Shown here piece after piece: positions 41,601-51,165 of a DNA stretch of 64,000 bases. This stretch comes from Paenibacillus sp. PAMC 26794 (GTDB lineage: Bacteria > Bacillota > Bacilli > Paenibacillales > Paenibacillaceae), in the NCBI RefSeq assembly GCF_000316035.1, contig NZ_ANHX01000011.1, positions 186,001-250,000 of the forward strand, given 5' to 3'. The notes beneath the pieces were generated by a model, which saw nothing but the letters and a program-made list of their open reading frames with translations, searched no databases and was not told where the DNA came from. Numbering within the stretch: the stretch's first letter is position 1; each line of letters starts with the position of its first letter. Position numbers and translations under genes: made by a program.

Positions 41601-44600
41601 TCTTTAAGTGCATCTTCTGTGGCGGATTTGATAATGAAATATCCAGAACTTGCTTCTCAAATACGAAAAACAACAGATGGATGGATATTTGAGGGTCAAA
41701 TCATCGAGAAGTTAAGACAAGCTAAAATCAAAAAGTCCATCGATGATTTAAGAACCGAACGAGATGCAACTAGATCGGTTGCTTTGGAAAGTATGAGGCG
41801 TATCTCGATTTACGGATCTGAGTTTTCGGCTATCACGAGTTTTGCGGAAGCTAGACAAAAACTTGCAGAGATTGAAAGTGGAATAGCGTCAGAGGAAAAA
41901 AAGGCCGCTGATATTGGGAAAACGAACTTAATGACACAAGGAATGGCTAATCTTCTTCAGCAGAAATCAAACGAAATTACTCAAGAGAAACGAGATAAGC
42001 TAAATCAGTTGAATGAAATAATAAAAGAATATGCTGGTCAACTTCAGTTGAGTAACGATCAGATTGAGGCTATGACTAAACTCCTGAATGACGATACGCT
42101 TGGGGTTGAGGATAACAACAAAGTTCGCAAAGAAACCGTAGAAATCATGACGGAATTGCAGAAAGCGATCGAAGGGTATAACAAAGCACTTGAAAAATTG
42201 GATTCCCAGCAGAAGCGTGTTGCGAAGTCATCCAAAGAATACCTTGATATACTGGCTGAGAAGCGTAAAGCGTTGCTGGAGGAGCAGAAACTTTACGAAC
42301 AAGGATACAATGATCCCTCTCAACTCGTGTCCTCTCAAACGGAGATTACGACAAGCGGTGGGCCTTCTTCAGACATCACACGAATGTTGTCCACTGCCGT
42401 CGACCTGGCTAACTCCGGTGTGATGAGATACAAGCAAATAGGCGGTGAATTTACAGGCTCATTTGATGACTTCAAACAAAGAGCATATTCAGACTGTTCT
42501 CAGTTTGTGCAGGAGATGTTTGAAACGATCGGAGTACAGGTACCACGTACAGCAGCTCAACAAGCTAAAGCTGGAACTGCGGTATCAAAGAAAAACTTAC
42601 AAGTTGGAGACCTCGTCTTCTTTAATACGAATGGTAAGGACAACTCTCACGTTGGGATTTACATGGGAGACAGTAAGTTTATTCAGATGGGTGAATCCGG
42701 ATTAAAGGTTTCGGATTTAAATAATAGCTATTGGGGACCAAAGTACAATGGCGCAACTCGTATTCCGGGGCTTTCGACAGACACTGCCTACCCGACATCC
42801 ACTAGTACGCAAACGACCTCTAGCGGAGTGGCATATGTAGGCAAGTACGCTGCCGAGATTAATGCTGCTGCTAATCAATTTAATGTTGACCCCTACCTTG
42901 TCGCTGCTGTGATCCAACGCGAATCAACTTTTGGAGCCAAGGGTGTAACAAATGTCATGCAAGTTAATGGCATGACTAATGCGACAGTAAAACAGAGTAT
43001 TGACGCAGGTACTAAGATGCTCTCCGAATTACTGAAGAAATCAGGTGGAGATGTCGCCATGGCTCTGGGCGGATACAACATGGGATCGGGAATTATTGAT
43101 TGGTTCAAAAAGTCTGGTGGGTACAATAAAGCTGATATGGCCGCGTATTCAGAGAAATACAAGAAAGTTTATAAAAGCAATGTATACGGAGATGTAGGGT
43201 ATGTTGATAAAGTATTGGCTGATTATTCTCCACAAAAGTCCAGTACAACTACACAACCTACACAGAAGCAATTAAAGGATGCAAAAAACACTGCTGATAG
43301 CGAACTGCTTCGGATTAGTGATGAACTTTATAATATTGATGTTTCAGAACTTGAGAGTAAACTCGGAATCAAAGATATGAAAATCTCTGACAAAGAGTTG
43401 TCTTTAAAACAATCGGAAGCACGGCAGAAGAACATGAAGAAAGACTCCCAAGAGTACAAAGCCGAATACGAGCTTCAATTGAAACTCAAAACTGAAATAC
43501 AGAAACTGATGCAGGAGCAGCGTCAGATGATCGAACAATCCGGGCTGAAATCAGATGAGTTGACTAATAAGCGGCGAAGCCTGACTGAGAAAATTGGGGA
43601 TGTGCAGTCCGAGAAAGAAGACATGAAGGATCAGTATGCCAGCGACCAATTTGATACCGCACAGGCCAATATGGAAGCGCGTGTTGAACGCATGCGTCAA
43701 CAAGGCCGTTCCGAGATGGAAATGACCAAGACGCAACTTCAGTTTTATCAGGGACAACTCAAAAATACTGCCCTAACTGAGGAACAGCGTGTTGAATCAG
43801 CTAAACAAGTGTATGACTTGACGAACAAGGTTACGGATCTGAAATTTAAAAATTCAACGAATTGGATTGATAAACAAACAGATCAGATGGAACGTCAAGG
43901 TAAGTCTGAGGTTGAGATTTATCAAATGCAGGCCGAGGCTTACAACAGGATGCGAAACGATACCACTCTAAAAGCAGAACAACGAGCTGAAGCAGAGAAA
44001 ATGTATCAAGATACTTCCAATAAACTGATTTCGTCTAGGTACGAGTACTCGGAAAAGTGGATTAACAAAGAAGCTACGAAGATGGAAATGTCCGGTGCTC
44101 AAAAAGTTGACATCATGAAGTGGGAGCTTCAAGAGTTTCTGAAGATGCAAGCTGATAAGACGATGTCTTCTGAACAGCTATGGGATCTAGAACAGAAAAT
44201 ATATAAGCAGCGTAATGATCTGGATAAGGAGTACTATTCTGCTGCTGAGAAACGAATTAATCACTTGAAGGCGATCGGTGAAATGACTACCGAACAAGAA
44301 CTTGCCGAGTATATGAAACTTCAAGCTTCTTACCTGGTAGGAAGCGATCAACGGATGGATGCAGATGAGAAGGTCTACGATCTAAAGAAAAAACTCATGG
44401 ACGAAATGACCAAAGCTGTATCCGAATCGGTAACCAAGCAGAAAAAGTTACTGGACAATGCGAGAGATGAGGAGATTAAACGTATCCAGGCAGAGAAGGA
44501 TGCTTTCACCTCGGCTCAAGAGGCCAAAATCAAAGCCATTGATGATCTGATTCAAGCCATGGAGCGAAGTAACGATCAGGATGACTATGAGAGATTACGT

Positions 44601-45548
44601 GCGGAGAAAGTAGCACGTCTGGAAAAACTTCAGTCCGCTGTTGGACCAGAAGGTATTGAAGAGCGGAAACAGGTTCAGAAGGATATTGAGGATATGGATC
44701 GTGAACACGGGCGTAAGCTTGCGAAACAAGCGCTTGAAGATCAGAAAACGGCGTTGCAAGAGGAAAAAACAACTCGCGAAAAGGATTTTGACGATAAAAT
44801 CCAAGATGCTAAATCTCATTATGATAATCTTTCTTCCGCTTTTGATGAATTTTCTTCGAATACTGAGCTGTCTGCTGAGAATTTGAAAAACATTCAGATT
44901 TTGAAGGAGAGCGAGAAAAACGAAACGATACTGGGAATGCTTGATGCATTTGTTTTGGAATATCAGAGCCGTCTTGATCAGATTGCTGCAGCAAGTGCTT
45001 CACTTGGAGTGACTGATGTCTCTGGGGGAGCTTTGGCTCCAGGAACCGCTTCGAAGGACTCTGCATATCAAAAGGAAATTGATCTTTACACCTATAACGC
45101 TAATAAGGATGCTTGGGATGCAGCTAAAGCTCGTGGCGATGCTGAAACCATGCGACTCCTTCAAGAACAAAACGATGCCATTCGTAAGAAATATGGAATC
45201 GATAAAGATACAGGTAAACTCCAACATTTTAGTGAAGGGGGAGTAGTCAAAGGTCCTCGTGGGGCAGCGGTACCAGTAATCGCACACGCTGGAGAAGCTA
45301 TCCTCAATGACCGACAACAGGATTCGTTGTTTAATCTCCTAAACCTACGAATGCACAGACTAGACTTCACAATGCCTGAATTCTCAGTTCCTCAAGGTTC
45401 AAACGGAGTAAATCCGGAGAGAACCAGTAATCAATTCGTAATTAAATCAGGAGATACTTATATCGCGGACGAATCGGCTGCGAAGGTCTTCTGGAGTGAA
45501 CGCGATAATTTGATGCGGAGGATGCAGGCAAGGGGAGGTAAAGGCTGA
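38682..45548 (+). CDS. Tape measure protein with NlpC/P60 and lytic transglycosylase domains
   Basis: 2288 aa, predicting a long tail. Coiled coils fill residues 20-210 and 1510-2130. Hydrophobic helices lie near 590-720. An NlpC/P60 peptidase follows at about 1240-1350 (C1272 in YSDCSQFVQ, H1323 in SHVGIYMGD). A soluble-lytic-transglycosylase domain follows at about 1380-1500 (E1414 in QRESTFGAKG; MALGGYNMGSG). These would cut peptidoglycan during DNA entry. The C-terminal SEGGVVKGPRGAAVPVIAHAGE motif is common in tape measures. Confidence 0.95.
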   Translation: MAEGTNRDVVAARIKLDTGTVLQSFKNIDTGAKGNADAFKALNAELSSAEKSYKNISSAMDKMALTADQRRQKILAEVEAQHKQKLAQTALLGARAQQLEQTNRLIDAKMQAQQALIKRRNQQIEQSEREHQQKMQILQNRSVKTGQEAAKATGTGTDDRTRERVLQEEQKIRMALTERQRQEEALREKVLQEEQRIRQALSQTEQQTKRMGSTMDAVSKSWIGRIGDMASHAVVFHTMYKAMHEVTQAMKEGLVDIESNMAGYVQTNEHYFVHFEDGTNKMVMDTQKLNRETKAFIQTAHELGSNILDVTESARLWGRMYKDVNVVQELVRQSTKLSTVDMVELEDATKSMESVMSQYGVHITNANEAMVIGNRVLDSWSKVAHDTMAPARDLGAAFQRTGKIAAETGVSFDVMNGLISSGVRNTALSGENLGNMWKTVLGTIRTDKAVDEIERLGVKTKEVVDGVEQWRKAEDILLDLSIQVTDKNYDLTQSYADISRGVYQYAKLAASLNVGDILLGTAASVGSTGSTMQYLTVQMDTIQRKAAQTKTSLLEIFNTAGEDGLRQMIKDVLDSIDQLLIGLTKIPTGIYAATAGLTGLLLAYKALRGPVMAVVAAIEVLNAAKAKEAATTVAGTAATAANSAANTVNIVSSEGVIVSTVQQTAAREAQVVATGAATVATSALSKAQATATITMAAATAGLSLLVGAIAIFAFKSGEAEKAERERIQSLKDSDSASQQMISQYQRQIDLLPKMVKAHSSLKQMIDSGTMSSSKQEQATRQLDEVHKALVMTIGEEGVAQLEAAGYTEEATQKQIDILKGRTSEQIDLRKKNLEDQKKSFESQLVANEQAIAETQKKIDGVKNSINTIGPSFNRNRILDELESQMNSLVSKQMELNSSSNETTSQLSEMSLETIEATKANDALAGINGKVSDTIDELKEKLIEQTKILRESVQTSISSVSELNQVADTLSKGQSLSASSVADLIMKYPELASQIRKTTDGWIFEGQIIEKLRQAKIKKSIDDLRTERDATRSVALESMRRISIYGSEFSAITSFAEARQKLAEIESGIASEEKKAADIGKTNLMTQGMANLLQQKSNEITQEKRDKLNQLNEIIKEYAGQLQLSNDQIEAMTKLLNDDTLGVEDNNKVRKETVEIMTELQKAIEGYNKALEKLDSQQKRVAKSSKEYLDILAEKRKALLEEQKLYEQGYNDPSQLVSSQTEITTSGGPSSDITRMLSTAVDLANSGVMRYKQIGGEFTGSFDDFKQRAYSDCSQFVQEMFETIGVQVPRTAAQQAKAGTAVSKKNLQVGDLVFFNTNGKDNSHVGIYMGDSKFIQMGESGLKVSDLNNSYWGPKYNGATRIPGLSTDTAYPTSTSTQTTSSGVAYVGKYAAEINAAANQFNVDPYLVAAVIQRESTFGAKGVTNVMQVNGMTNATVKQSIDAGTKMLSELLKKSGGDVAMALGGYNMGSGIIDWFKKSGGYNKADMAAYSEKYKKVYKSNVYGDVGYVDKVLADYSPQKSSTTTQPTQKQLKDAKNTADSELLRISDELYNIDVSELESKLGIKDMKISDKELSLKQSEARQKNMKKDSQEYKAEYELQLKLKTEIQKLMQEQRQMIEQSGLKSDELTNKRRSLTEKIGDVQSEKEDMKDQYASDQFDTAQANMEARVERMRQQGRSEMEMTKTQLQFYQGQLKNTALTEEQRVESAKQVYDLTNKVTDLKFKNSTNWIDKQTDQMERQGKSEVEIYQMQAEAYNRMRNDTTLKAEQRAEAEKMYQDTSNKLISSRYEYSEKWINKEATKMEMSGAQKVDIMKWELQEFLKMQADKTMSSEQLWDLEQKIYKQRNDLDKEYYSAAEKRINHLKAIGEMTTEQELAEYMKLQASYLVGSDQRMDADEKVYDLKKKLMDEMTKAVSESVTKQKKLLDNARDEEIKRIQAEKDAFTSAQEAKIKAIDDLIQAMERSNDQDDYERLRAEKVARLEKLQSAVGPEGIEERKQVQKDIEDMDREHGRKLAKQALEDQKTALQEEKTTREKDFDDKIQDAKSHYDNLSSAFDEFSSNTELSAENLKNIQILKESEKNETILGMLDAFVLEYQSRLDQIAAASASLGVTDVSGGALAPGTASKDSAYQKEIDLYTYNANKDAWDAAKARGDAETMRLLQEQNDAIRKKYGIDKDTGKLQHFSEGGVVKGPRGAAVPVIAHAGEAILNDRQQDSLFNLLNLRMHRLDFTMPEFSVPQGSNGVNPERTSNQFVIKSGDTYIADESAAKVFWSERDNLMRRMQARGGKG

Positions 45549-46105
45549 TGATTGACGCTACAGCGGACGGTAAGTCTTTCCGATCAATTGGTCTTGGTTT
45601 AAAAAAACACAACATCCCGGTTTTGCCGCCAACGAGGGACTACAGTCTCGAAATTGCAGGACGGGATGGAGAGATCGATTTTGGTAGCACCTATGGTCCA
45701 AGATTAATTAACCTAGAGTGTATCGTCATGGCTGATGATACTACCCTTGACTATCAAAGAAGAGTCGCCCAAGTGGCGGCTCTTTTTAATGCAAAAAAAG
45801 GGGATATCGTATTCACTTTCGATGATTTACCAGGAAGGAGATACATCGGAAGATATGCTGGCACTCTTGATATTGAAAAGATTCTTTTTGATGGAGAACT
45901 GACAATCCCGATCAAGATGGGAGAACATCCTTTTCCGGAAAGTGATGAAAACATGCTGGAGGAGACAATCGTTAATTCACCTGAGACTATAAAAGTTGTG
46001 TCATTGGGGGACGAACGTGCCAGTCCTGTAATTGTTCTAACTAACACAGGCTCCAATACGATTCAAAGTTTCAGGCTTCAGAATGAATATTTATTAGAGG
46101 GGTGA
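45548..46105 (+). CDS. Distal tail protein (Dit)
   Basis: 185 aa with YSLEIAGRDGEIDFGSTYGPR, the typical Dit/siphovirus tail family signature. It forms the hexameric hub at the tail tip. It is one base-coupled to the tape measure stop and precedes the fibre genes. The 185-aa length is short, lacking the usual C-terminal galectin-like half. Confidence 0.82.
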   Translation: MIDATADGKSFRSIGLGLKKHNIPVLPPTRDYSLEIAGRDGEIDFGSTYGPRLINLECIVMADDTTLDYQRRVAQVAALFNAKKGDIVFTFDDLPGRRYIGRYAGTLDIEKILFDGELTIPIKMGEHPFPESDENMLEETIVNSPETIKVVSLGDERASPVIVLTNTGSNTIQSFRLQNEYLLEG

Positions 46106-46110
46106 ACATC

Positions 46111-46551
46111 TTGGCGAATATCGGCAAATATTTAGCAAACAAAATCCTTAACGCCACAGCTCGCGGCGAACAATTTGTGTTTCCTGAGAAACTGTACGTG
46201 GCTTTGTATACATCTAACCCGACATGGAATGACACAGGGCAGGAAGTGAGCGGGGGCGCATATGCGCGGAAAGATATTTTATTTGACGCACCGGCTCAGG
46301 CGACTGTTAGAGAATACCACCCTAAAACCGGAGCCCTGAGCGATATTCAGAAGATGGTCATTAAGTCTTCCGCAGATGTCGCCTTTGATGTGGCTTCAGG
46401 CGATTGGGGCGTGGTTACGCACTTCGCTTTGCGGGATGCAGCAACTGGCGGGAATTTATATTACTTCGGTGAGCTGGAGTCACCTCGCAGTATTCTGAGT
46501 AACGACATATTTAAATTTTTGGCAAGCCAAGTTGAAATCCGTTTGAATTAA
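46111..46551 (+). CDS. Tail-tip/fibre accessory protein, 146 aa
   Basis: Begins MANIGKYLANKILNATARG and carries KLYVALYTSNPTWNDTGQEV, a pattern of phage proteins annotated as tail fibre components. TTG 46111 follows GAGGGGTGA; the GTG at 46102 is inside that site. Exact role unknown. Confidence 0.65.
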   Translation: MANIGKYLANKILNATARGEQFVFPEKLYVALYTSNPTWNDTGQEVSGGAYARKDILFDAPAQATVREYHPKTGALSDIQKMVIKSSADVAFDVASGDWGVVTHFALRDAATGGNLYYFGELESPRSILSNDIFKFLASQVEIRLN

Positions 46552-46564
46552 GGAGGAATGACCT

Positions 46565-47716
46565 TTGCTTGGAAGCATGTACCCAGCAGCGGCCAATAGC
46601 AGGCAAACCGAATTGGCTGCTGCAATCAATGACACACAAACCAGCTTTACAGTATTGGATGGATCTGTTTTGCCTCCTGCACCGAACCAACTGACGCTAG
46701 GGACGGATGAATCTGCTGAAACGATACTTTACACCGGAAAGAGCGGAAACGAGATTACAGGCGTAACACGAGGGTTTGAGGGCGTGGCTAAATCGTGGGT
46801 TGCCGGAACTAAACTGGCAAGGTATTTCACGGCTTACGATCATGATACATTCCGAGACAACATAGAGGATCTTGACGAGCGACTGAACAATATCCCTGCG
46901 CCTCAGGATGCTTCATTGACTGAAAAAGGGATTGTACAGCTCTCCAGCGCTACTGGATTGGATATCGAGGACCAGGCGGCCACACCGAAAGCGATTAAGA
47001 CGGTGAATGACTCTCTTGCCACACATACGTCTGGCACATCAGTTCATGGAGCTGTAAGTGCAGCAACAGCTAATCGCCTGATTATTCGAGACGCTTCTGG
47101 TAGAGCTCAGATCGCTACTCCAAGCGCAGCGGCAGATATAGCTAGGCTGGATACGGTAACCGGACAGGTAGGCACGTTGGCGGATTTGCAAACAACCGTT
47201 AAAGGAAATGCAGTCGCCGCTATCAATGAGCTTTTTCAGTCTGGCGTTAATGCAAAGCAAGGCGTCGTGGATGCCATTAACGCTATGGGAGGTAGTGCAT
47301 CCACATCTGATACATGGGCAACGCTTGCAACTAAAATTCAATCAATAAACACAGGTAAAAAGTTCGCTAGCGGTACGACTACATCGACAACGAGTACTTT
47401 CAGAAACTTCACAGACAGTGCTGGTAATACCGCTAGTGGTAGATACGTTCAGGTTTCTGGAATCTCATTCAGGCCCCGGTCCATATTACTTACAAAAAAT
47501 ACAGACAATTATACTGAATTTGGGTATTACCGAACGATTGCCGCGGGTAGCAGTGCATATGGAATTGGTATAGATGTGTTACGGGGACCTATAAGAGTAT
47601 ATGAACGTCCCGGTACTGTTACAGCAACCAATGACGCATACATTAATGATTCTGGATTCTTGTTGCCTGCACAACTAAGCGGTGGCGCATACACTTGGTA
47701 TGCCTACGGAGATTAA
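46565..47716 (+). CDS. Tail fibre protein
   Basis: 383 aa. Residues 1-95 form an attachment-type domain (FTVLDGSVLPPAPNQLTLG...YTGKSGNEITGVTRG). LTEKGIVQLSSAT near 118 is the phage tail fibre repeat. A coiled coil and a glycine/serine/threonine-rich receptor-binding end follow. TTG start with GGAGGAATGACC. Probably contributes to host recognition. Confidence 0.78.
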   Translation: MLGSMYPAAANSRQTELAAAINDTQTSFTVLDGSVLPPAPNQLTLGTDESAETILYTGKSGNEITGVTRGFEGVAKSWVAGTKLARYFTAYDHDTFRDNIEDLDERLNNIPAPQDASLTEKGIVQLSSATGLDIEDQAATPKAIKTVNDSLATHTSGTSVHGAVSAATANRLIIRDASGRAQIATPSAAADIARLDTVTGQVGTLADLQTTVKGNAVAAINELFQSGVNAKQGVVDAINAMGGSASTSDTWATLATKIQSINTGKKFASGTTTSTTSTFRNFTDSAGNTASGRYVQVSGISFRPRSILLTKNTDNYTEFGYYRTIAAGSSAYGIGIDVLRGPIRVYERPGTVTATNDAYINDSGFLLPAQLSGGAYTWYAYGD

Positions 47717-47728
47717 AGGAGGAGCATT

Positions 47729-48130
47729 ATGTTCATTGGAATGAAAATATACTATGAGATGTCGACAGGTAACGTCATCTTGAACACTGGCGAACGTTTG
47801 GGTGATGTTGCACCAACAACTAAAGAGCAAGACTTCTCCACTTACATCCCATTGAATGATCGCGTACCTAATACGGTCGGTGTGCTCGAACTCGAGTACG
47901 GAGAGTGCCGCTCAGATTATGAATCGGGCGGTTACATTAGCAGGGTTGATCTTGAAACACTCCAACCGCTATTCACCTATCCTGATCCAATCGATCCAGA
48001 GACACCACAAGAGCCACGTCCGGCACTCAGTAAACAGGTGGATCAGTTAGCTGCAGAAAGCAATGCAAACCAATTGGCACTCATGGAGCTTCACATGATG
48101 TTGCTTGGCGAGATGACAGATGCGGAATAA
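47729..48130 (+). CDS. Tail fibre-associated protein, 133 aa
   Basis: Beta-rich N-terminal part (MKIYYEMSTGNVILNTGERL), a proline-rich middle (DPIDPETPQEPRP) and a short coiled coil. Proteins of this kind commonly follow a fibre gene in Paenibacillus-type phages. Role unknown. Confidence 0.6.
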   Translation: MFIGMKIYYEMSTGNVILNTGERLGDVAPTTKEQDFSTYIPLNDRVPNTVGVLELEYGECRSDYESGGYISRVDLETLQPLFTYPDPIDPETPQEPRPALSKQVDQLAAESNANQLALMELHMMLLGEMTDAE

Positions 48131-48185
48131 TCTAGCCAGACTGCTGATACGTTGGGCTGTAGCACTCATGAGAGGGGGTGACACT

Positions 48186-48317
48186 ATGTTAGTTGTATAC
48201 GTAATGATGATTCATAAAGGCTTGATTAAGCTGGAGCAAGTACCAGCAGGCAGCCGGGATAAAGTAGCCGCAGCATTGGCTGATGGAGACATGGACCAAA
48301 ACGGTAATATTGTGTAA
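48186..48317 (+). CDS. Small phage protein, 43 aa (CD1375-like)
   Basis: ATG 48186 follows GAGGGGGTGAC. The sequence MLVVYVMMIHKGLIKLEQVP resembles short Clostridium and Bacillus prophage proteins in the same location. Function unknown. A terminator-like hairpin follows directly. Confidence 0.55.
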   Translation: MLVVYVMMIHKGLIKLEQVPAGSRDKVAAALADGDMDQNGNIV

Positions 48318-48320
48318 CAG

Positions 48321-48347
48321 GCGCTCCGATATAGGAGCGCTATTTTT
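48321..48347 (+). terminator. Terminator within the tail operon
   Basis: GCGCTCC-GATAT-AGGAGCGC stem followed by TATTTTTT. It may set stoichiometry between fibre and tip genes. Confidence 0.75.
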
Positions 48348-48365
48348 TATGGAGAGGTGAGGGCC

Positions 48366-48887
48366 ATGTTTAACAGAGGGGCTTTTAACCGCATGGCCTT
48401 TAACCGCCAAATATCCGTATTCGTCTTTGGCCGGGCAGTTGCTGACATATCAGGATCTGCTGTAGCTGCTGCAACGATGGAAATGACGGGTTCGGCGGTT
48501 ATGGATGTCAATGTGGGAGCGGCGGGGGATTTTGTCCGTGAAATCTCATTTGCGGCTGTTATGGATGTAGCTGCTGGAGCTAAGGCGGATTTCATTCGAG
48601 AGATTACCAAACGGGCGATTATGAATGTTGGTTTCGGTGCAGTTGCCAAAGGGAGTCGGTACCATGTGGAGTTTTTGGAATTCGCGGGACCATTTAAACC
48701 TGGTGATCAAGTTGTTATCGATGCCAATTCGTACAAGATAACTCAAAATGGAGTTAATGCTTCACATTTACTTGAAGGTGATTTTTTTGATTTAAACCTT
48801 GGAGAAAACAATCTCACATGGACAGATCCTGAAACAGGCAGAAACGTACTGATCCGTGTTACACATAGAGACAAATTCCTGTATTAA
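48366..48887 (+). CDS. Distal tail-type protein, C-terminal-like
   Basis: 173 aa. The N-terminal half is an alanine-rich repeated pattern (AVMDVNVGAAGDFVREI, AVMDVAAGAKADFIREI). The C-terminal half (GPFKPGDQVVIDANSYKITQ, WTDPETGRNVLIRVTHRDKF) looks like the C-terminal half of Dit proteins, which the gene at 45548 lacks. It may complement it. ATG 48366 follows GGAGAGGTGAG. Confidence 0.6.
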   Translation: MFNRGAFNRMAFNRQISVFVFGRAVADISGSAVAAATMEMTGSAVMDVNVGAAGDFVREISFAAVMDVAAGAKADFIREITKRAIMNVGFGAVAKGSRYHVEFLEFAGPFKPGDQVVIDANSYKITQNGVNASHLLEGDFFDLNLGENNLTWTDPETGRNVLIRVTHRDKFLY

Positions 48888-48899
48888 TTGAGGTGTGAT

Positions 48900-51122
48900 A
48901 TGCCTAACCCAACAATGAAAGTATTTGATAAGAACATCCGGCGTGTAGGTACGTTGATTGATAGTTCAGATATACAACGAAGAAGACGTATTAACAGTGA
49001 CTATGAGGTAACATTTATGGTCCCAATGACCTCAGATGATTACCGCGAAAAAATAGCAATCAAAGGCCACGTTCAAGACGAACGGGGCCAATTTTATGTT
49101 ATTCAGTCTAGAAGCCGGTCCCGTGAAGGTCGTAAGCTCATGGCTTCAATTTATTGCAACCACATTATGTTCAAACTGAATGATTTTAAGTTTCCTTATG
49201 CCTCATATATTGACGAAGCTTATGGAGTACATCTCAACGAACTGACGGAGTTAATTACAAAAGCTACAGGCGGGAGATTTACATTCGTTATTCACGATAC
49301 GTTTGATCTACATGACGTTAAGGATTTTGGGCGAGGTACATGTCTTGAAGCTCTGAACCGGATTGTAGAGATGTACGAATGTGAGGTTGAACCTGACAAT
49401 TTCGTTATTAACCTCAAAAAGAGAATTGGATCAGACCACGGCTTACAGTACCGGCTTAAAAAGAATATCGTATCCAGTTCCTTCAAGGACAAAGGCGAAT
49501 CCCTCGTTACCCGGATGTTTGCTCAAATGAAGGATGGCCGGACATTCATCGGTATGGATGCTTCCTTGCTGACGGATCTGGAGAGAAGTCTATTGTCGAG
49601 CATACCAGGAACAATTGTGAATGGTAAACTGGCGGTCAACTATCTAATATCACCATTTGCTCAATATTGGGCGAGTGATTCGGTTCCATTTTACGATGGA
49701 GAAATTATTGAACAAGATATCGAAGAAGCAGAGGACTTGCTGAAGGCTACACGTAAGGCGCTGCTTGAGCAGGAGGTTGTTTCTCTGGAGGCAACCATAT
49801 CCACGGCAGACTTGTTCAAAATCGATCACACCGAACCTAAACCTCATTTAGGTGATGATGTCATGTGTATCGACCCGGACATGGGGATGAACCGGATGAA
49901 GGCTCGTATTACAGAACTTACCGAGTATCCATATAGTATGGATAAGCATGCTGAACCAACAATCTCCAATTTGAACTTGAGGGACTATGATGACATCATA
50001 AGTGACCTGGAACGAAATAAGAATATTACCAACAACCTGTTTTCAAACGGGAAGATCCGGACGGATGTTTTTGAATCTTTTGCCAAGCAAGCGGTCATTG
50101 ACATCAACAACAGCAAAACCGAGCTGATCTACCCACCAGAAGGCGGGATACTGGCTCAAGAAAAGACGAATCCTCTGGAACAAGTCAGATTCACTTCTAA
50201 AGGTGTAGGCATATCCACTGATGGATGGAAGTCAATAAGAGCAGCAATCACAGCGCGGGGTGTTGTTGCGGAGCAAGTAATAGGCCAACTAGGTAACTTT
50301 GTCTCCATGCTGATCGGTAATGGTGAGGACATTGTACAGATCAACACGAATGGTATTGCAGCAGGGGCCTCGTCATTTAATAGCGCACCTTTCAGACTAA
50401 ATATGAAAGGTGACTTGATAGCGAATAGCTTAACAGCGAACTATGCCAATATCGAATATTCCAACTTTAAAAACGGGGCCATCGTCGGTTCCTCAATAAA
50501 CGTAGGCAATGGGATGTTCACAGTTACTTCAGGCGGGATAATGTCGGCTGTAGGAGCAAACTTCTCTGGCTCTATAACAGCCTCTACTGTAACAGGAACA
50601 AATATCAATGGCGGTACAATTACCGGTGCTTTAATTCGTACAGCAGCAAGTGGTAGGAGAATAGAACAAGACTCTCAAGGATTCCGTTCATATGATGCCG
50701 GTAATCGAATACGTATTCAAATCGCAACAACAGATGACGCTGCTGCTGCGGCAATTATCTGGAGAGATACAAACGGATCTTCAGTAGGCGAGATAAATTC
50801 ATATCAATCTAGTGGACAACTCACGATATTTAGTAATAACTTGTTTCTTGGATCAAATAATACTGGTAATCCTATTCGTTTACAGGGGGCGACTACATTT
50901 GGTGGTGCGGCTTATTTAAGAAGTGGAGCAGTTTATGGTTTAAACATCACAGATGTATCCGGCCTTCAAACAATGCTGAATTCTCTTCAAACAAAGATTG
51001 ATTCTTTGCAGGCGGCCTACAACAACCACAGACATAACGTAACTACTGCTCATCACAATCATGGTAATAATGCAAACAATCCAAATACTGGTGGTGGAAC
51101 CTTCACAACATCTACTCCGTAA
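48900..51122 (+). CDS. Tail-tip/spike protein (Tal, prophage tail family)
   Basis: 740 aa. Residues 1-370 match the prophage tail/endopeptidase-hub family, with an early RRRRINSDYEVTFMVP, then YEVTF and RITELTEYPY. The C-terminal half is glycine- and serine-rich beta repeat, ending in a histidine-rich tail (HNVTTAHHNHGNN), as in trimeric spikes that bind metal. It forms the baseplate tip and probably contacts the cell surface. ATG 48900 follows TTGAGGTGTGAT. Confidence 0.82.
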   Translation: MPNPTMKVFDKNIRRVGTLIDSSDIQRRRRINSDYEVTFMVPMTSDDYREKIAIKGHVQDERGQFYVIQSRSRSREGRKLMASIYCNHIMFKLNDFKFPYASYIDEAYGVHLNELTELITKATGGRFTFVIHDTFDLHDVKDFGRGTCLEALNRIVEMYECEVEPDNFVINLKKRIGSDHGLQYRLKKNIVSSSFKDKGESLVTRMFAQMKDGRTFIGMDASLLTDLERSLLSSIPGTIVNGKLAVNYLISPFAQYWASDSVPFYDGEIIEQDIEEAEDLLKATRKALLEQEVVSLEATISTADLFKIDHTEPKPHLGDDVMCIDPDMGMNRMKARITELTEYPYSMDKHAEPTISNLNLRDYDDIISDLERNKNITNNLFSNGKIRTDVFESFAKQAVIDINNSKTELIYPPEGGILAQEKTNPLEQVRFTSKGVGISTDGWKSIRAAITARGVVAEQVIGQLGNFVSMLIGNGEDIVQINTNGIAAGASSFNSAPFRLNMKGDLIANSLTANYANIEYSNFKNGAIVGSSINVGNGMFTVTSGGIMSAVGANFSGSITASTVTGTNINGGTITGALIRTAASGRRIEQDSQGFRSYDAGNRIRIQIATTDDAAAAAIIWRDTNGSSVGEINSYQSSGQLTIFSNNLFLGSNNTGNPIRLQGATTFGGAAYLRSGAVYGLNITDVSGLQTMLNSLQTKIDSLQAAYNNHRHNVTTAHHNHGNNANNPNTGGGTFTTSTP

Positions 51123-51165
51123 TGTATCATAATAGGAAAATAGAACCAATTGCGGAGGTATAGAC

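Noticed and set aside
48120..48185. Longer 65-aa version of the small protein at 48186
   Set aside because: The added N-terminus is basic and unlike relatives; the strong GAGGGGGTGA site serves ATG 48186.
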